A stretch of DNA of 64,000 nucleotides from Priestia aryabhattai B8W22 (lineage in GTDB: Bacteria > Bacillota > Bacilli > Bacillales > Bacillaceae_H), in contig NZ_JYOO01000003.1 of NCBI RefSeq assembly GCF_000956595.1, positions 186,001-250,000 of the forward strand. The letters are read 5' to 3'. A program made the translations under genes and the position numbers. Shown here in pieces: positions 61,636-64,000 of this stretch. Numbering within the stretch: the stretch's first letter is position 1; each line of letters starts with the position of its first letter. The notes below the pieces were generated by a model. That model made no database searches and was not told the origin of the DNA. It worked only from the letters and a program-made list of their open reading frames with translations.

Positions 61636-61669
61636 ATCATATACTTATTATTCCTATGAGTCAAGTAGG
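61636..61669 (-). promoter_or_regulatory. Sigma-A promoter with CCTA-N9-TAGG operator for ribR-ytnJ
   Basis: TTGACT (61659-61664), 17 bp, TATGAT (61636-61641), -35 box inside CCTA-N9-TAGG (61653-61669), followed by AATAAT. Same geometry as the sbp and yezD promoters. Confidence 0.75.
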
Positions 61670-61684
61670 TTTTAAATTAAAATA

Positions 61685-62458
61685 TTAGATTGTTTTTTCA
61701 TAAACATAAGAGTAAGGAGAATGTGTTGGGTTAATACGCTTGAAAAATTGCTTTGTTCGATCTTCTTTTGGATTTAAAAATATTTCATCAGGATGACCTT
61801 GTTCGACAATTTTGCCTCCGTCCATAAACACAACGTGATTAGAGACTTCACGGGCAAAGCTCATTTCGTGCGTAACAATAATCATCGTAATTCCTTCTTC
61901 AGCAATTTTACGAATAACAGACAGCACTTCACCAACCAGTTCGGGGTCCAAAGCAGACGTCGGCTCATCAAATAAAATGACTTCAGGATTCAAAGCAAGC
62001 GCTCTAGCAATGCCCACTCGCTGCTGTTGACCTCCTGATAACTGACTTGGATATGCATTTGCTTTTTCAACAAGCCCAACTTTTTCAAGAACGTCTAAAC
62101 TGCGTTGTTTCGCTTCTTCCTTTGGCAGCTTTTGAACAATAACTAGCCCCTCCATAATATTTTCAATAACGGTTTTGTGTTTGAACAAATTGTATTGCTG
62201 AAAAACCATCGTTGTTTTTTGGCGAAGAGTTAAAATGTCTTTGCGGTTTGGCTTTTGGCACTGCACCGTAAATTGATCAATCGAAACTTCTCCTTCATCT
62301 GCTTTTTCTAAGAAATTAATGCAGCGTAGAAACGTAGTCTTTCCAGAGCCACTCGGCCCTAAAATGGTTACAACATCCCCTTTTTTAACAATTAAATCAA
62401 TACCGTCCAATACTGTGTGTTGACCAAATGTTTTTTTAATATTTGTTAATGTAATCAT
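61685..62458 (-). CDS. tcyN: Cystine-type ABC transporter, ATP-binding subunit
   Basis: 257 residues. Walker [20 protein letters not shown]-loop [18 protein letters not shown], signature [16 protein letters not shown], Walker [17 protein letters not shown] and switch [12 protein letters not shown] of polar amino acid ATPases. With TcyL/TcyM and the binding protein it imports cystine and related sulfur compounds. The ATG overlaps the tcyM stop by four bases. ribR's promoter follows directly. Confidence 0.88.
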   Translation of the reverse strand: MITLTNIKKTFGQHTVLDGIDLIVKKGDVVTILGPSGSGKTTFLRCINFLEKADEGEVSIDQFTVQCQKPNRKDILTLRQKTTMVFQQYNLFKHKTVIENIMEGLVIVQKLPKEEAKQRSLDVLEKVGLVEKANAYPSQLSGGQQQRVGIARALALNPEVILFDEPTSALDPELVGEVLSVIRKIAEEGITMIIVTHEMSFAREVSNHVVFMDGGKIVEQGHPDEIFLNPKEDRTKQFFKRINPTHSPYSYVYEKTI

Positions 62459-63165
62459 ACAACCCCTCCTCGATTATAAACCGTTAACTTTCGTTCAAGC
62501 AGCGCCGTTATTCCTTCTATTAACATCGTCAGCATCCAATAAATAAGGGCGGCAGCAATATAGGCTTCCAGAAACTTAAGATTATTTGAAGCTACGATAT
62601 TAGCTGCACCGTTTAACTCTTTTTGCGAGACGATGAATGCGATAGAAGACGTATGCAAAAAGCCGATGAAGATATTACATAAATTCGGTAAAGACAAAGC
62701 AAACGCCTGTGGAAAAACAATTCTTTTCATCGATTGAAAACGATTCATTCCAATGGAATACGCACCCTCAATTTGTCCTTTTTCTACAGCTAACAAACCA
62801 GAGCGAATGATCTCTGACATATAAGCTCCCGCTGTAAAAGACAAAGCGATTAATACAAATACGACAATAGGAATGCTGTTTGCATTGAAGCCCCATCCAT
62901 AGTAGCTCGATAATTTATTAATAAATAGCGGGAACCCTAGGTAAATAACCATAATATGAAGAATAGCAGGCGTTCCTCGGAAAAATGATACGTATACGTT
63001 AGCAATAGGCGTTATTATTTTCACTGAATTAATTCTTACAGCCGCAACAGCAATACCAATAAGCAATCCGCCTAGTAATGGACCGATGGTAATAAGGAGT
63101 GTTAAAGGTAATGCCTTCAAAATTTCTACAAATGCCGTCCATATAAACGGTACGTCAATAATCAT
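62455..63165 (-). CDS. tcyM: Cystine-type ABC transporter permease
   Basis: 236 residues, about five membrane helices, permease loop [31 protein letters not shown] and [19 protein letters not shown] of the HisMQ type. AAAGAGGTG before the ATG. Pairs with TcyL. Confidence 0.85.
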   Translation of the reverse strand: MIIDVPFIWTAFVEILKALPLTLLITIGPLLGGLLIGIAVAAVRINSVKIITPIANVYVSFFRGTPAILHIMVIYLGFPLFINKLSSYYGWGFNANSIPIVVFVLIALSFTAGAYMSEIIRSGLLAVEKGQIEGAYSIGMNRFQSMKRIVFPQAFALSLPNLCNIFIGFLHTSSIAFIVSQKELNGAANIVASNNLKFLEAYIAAALIYWMLTMLIEGITALLERKLTVYNRGGVV

Positions 63166-63192
63166 GTTTACACCTCTTTTAGTAAGCTCGTT

Positions 63193-63891
63193 TTATACAT
63201 GAACAGGCTGATCGTGTTTTTGCAGCTTCTGTTCGGATTTCATAAAAAATTTCTCTAATATAATGGCTACAAAATAATAAATAATGGCAAGTGCAATATA
63301 TACTTCAACTGCATGAGCCGTTGCAGCGATAATGGTATCTCCTCTTCCCATCATATCCATCACACCAATGGTAAAGGCTAAAGACGTATCTTTTAAGGAC
63401 CCAATCACAAGGTTTCCAAAGTTAGGAAAGGCTACAACGAGAGCTTGCGGCAGCACAATTCGAGTGAACGTTTGTTTTCCGGTCATTCCTACACTATACG
63501 CTGCTTCAGTTTGCCCTTTATCTACACTATTAATGGCACCGCGCATCATTTCAGAAAAAGACGCCGCCGTGCTCAGTGAATACGTGATAATTACAAATAC
63601 GAGCGGAACCATTCTAGAAACGTCAATATGAATCAATTGTAAAAGGGCAGGTACCCCGTAAAAAACTAAAAATAATTGAATTAAAATAGGCGTCCCCCTC
63701 ATAAAAGAAATATAAACTGCTGCTAATTGACTTAACACCGGTACTTTATAAATACGAGGCAGCGCAATAAACAATCCCAAGGTACTGCCAATCAAAAGTG
63801 AAGCAATCAAAATCCAAATTGTAATATGCAAATAAGATAATAATTGAGGAATAGAGGTGAAAATCAGCTCTATATCAAATGCTTTTCCCAT
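63193..63891 (-). CDS. tcyL: Cystine-type ABC transporter permease
   Basis: 232 residues, HisMQ type: FMRGTPILIQLFLVFYGVP and AAYSVGMTGKQTFTRIVLPQALVVAFPNFGN. Order tcyL-tcyM-tcyN followed by ribR-ytnJ matches a shortened B. subtilis ytmI operon. Confidence 0.85.
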   Translation of the reverse strand: MGKAFDIELIFTSIPQLLSYLHITIWILIASLLIGSTLGLFIALPRIYKVPVLSQLAAVYISFMRGTPILIQLFLVFYGVPALLQLIHIDVSRMVPLVFVIITYSLSTAASFSEMMRGAINSVDKGQTEAAYSVGMTGKQTFTRIVLPQALVVAFPNFGNLVIGSLKDTSLAFTIGVMDMMGRGDTIIAATAHAVEVYIALAIIYYFVAIILEKFFMKSEQKLQKHDQPVHV

Positions 63892-63930
63892 CTTTTTCTC
63901 TCCTTTGTTTCCCTCTGCAGGTAGCGAAAG

Positions 63931-63953
63931 GACCCAAGTTCAAGGCTTGGGTC
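63931..63953 (-). repeat. Intercistronic hairpin after the binding-protein gene
   Basis: Perfect GACCCAAG/CTTGGGTC stem without a good T run, between the binding protein and tcyL. Like the hairpin after sbp, it probably keeps binding protein mRNA more abundant. Confidence 0.55.
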
Positions 63954-63965
63954 ACAGTAAGTGCT

Positions 63966-64000
63966 TTAGTTATTTCCAGCTGCTTTTGTATAATCTTCTC
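63966..64000 (-). CDS. C-terminus of the transporter's substrate-binding protein (partial)
   Basis: The last ten full codons, EDYTKAAGNN and stop. Position upstream of tcyL and a typical binding-protein ending suggest TcyJ or TcyK. Confidence 0.5.
   Translation of the reverse strand, partial: EDYTKAAGNN

Noticed and set aside
1-64000. CRISPR array, tRNA, rRNA, prophage or insertion sequence
   Set aside because: I found no regularly spaced repeats, tRNA-like clover leaf, rRNA sequence, transposase or phage gene.

Overview
The window looks like chromosomal DNA of a low-GC, spore-forming Bacillaceae species, most likely Priestia (Bacillus) megaterium or a close relative. The support is gene content: an H-type small acid-soluble spore protein, divergent gltC/gltAB, a RibR/YtnJ/TcyLMN sulfur cluster, ydbST behind a SigW-type promoter, a stressosome RsbR protein, a CYP109-like P450 and strong AGGAGG-type ribosome binding sites. 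I saw no rRNA, tRNA, CRISPR array, prophage or intact insertion sequence. The species call is inference from gene content.

Layout. 0-4.7 kb: the end of a YitT-like gene, then a peptide-antibiotic-type ABC exporter with its own two-component system. 4.7-5.7: fabH. 5.8-11: a sulfate-uptake operon (sbp-cysTWA), two small sulfur-linked genes (an FbpA-like gene and yezD), a Cys-codon-rich leader ORF and three copies of a small attenuator RNA. 11-17.8: an HssRS-like two-component system next to a galU-gtrA-ykcC-ykcB glycosylation operon. 18-29: acetyltransferases, RsbR, lrgAB with a MarR regulator, a PLA2-like protein, a PLD-family enzyme, folD, a large alpha/beta hydrolase and a staygreen homologue. 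29.4-36.6: glutamate synthase and its regulator. 36.7-46: small proteins, an SspH-type gene, a MerR regulator, a poly-gamma-glutamate hydrolase, ctaB, a sugar kinase and D-serine dehydratase. 46-59: ydbST, malic enzyme, LOG protein, P450, ZIP transporter, lipoprotein, cell-wall amidases and a MobC-like protein. 59-64: ytnJ, ribR and a TcyLMN cystine-type ABC transporter.

The most interesting material is regulatory. (1) Three leaders in the sulfate region carry a 21-22 nt hairpin (5' arm GCUGAUCRG, 3' arm CYGAAGGC) whose 3' arm is also the foot of an intrinsic terminator. One stem pair covaries (A-U versus G-C). I cannot match it to a riboswitch or antiterminator family I know. Two of these leaders, and the ribR-ytnJ operon 51 kb away, have the same sigma-A promoter with TTGAC embedded in a 17-bp CCTA-N9-TAGG palindrome, which points to one sulfur regulon. 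(2) A perfect HssR-type direct repeat (GTTCATATT-CA-GTTCATATT) lies upstream of hssR and a 15/18 match lies upstream of ykcB, so the haem-sensing type system may control a cell-envelope glycosylation operon.

Caveat on quality. Six genes (fbpA-like, gtrA, staygreen, sspH, sugar kinase, dsdA) are each broken by a single-base shift that restores a full-length family member when corrected. Five of these lie in A/T homopolymer runs and one at a short GG. A seventh gene (an acetyltransferase) has an in-frame amber codon. Homopolymer sequencing error is the simplest explanation for most of them, so these should not be read as real gene losses without rechecking. Where the longest ORF start is not supported by a ribosome binding site, the coordinates here use the start that is.
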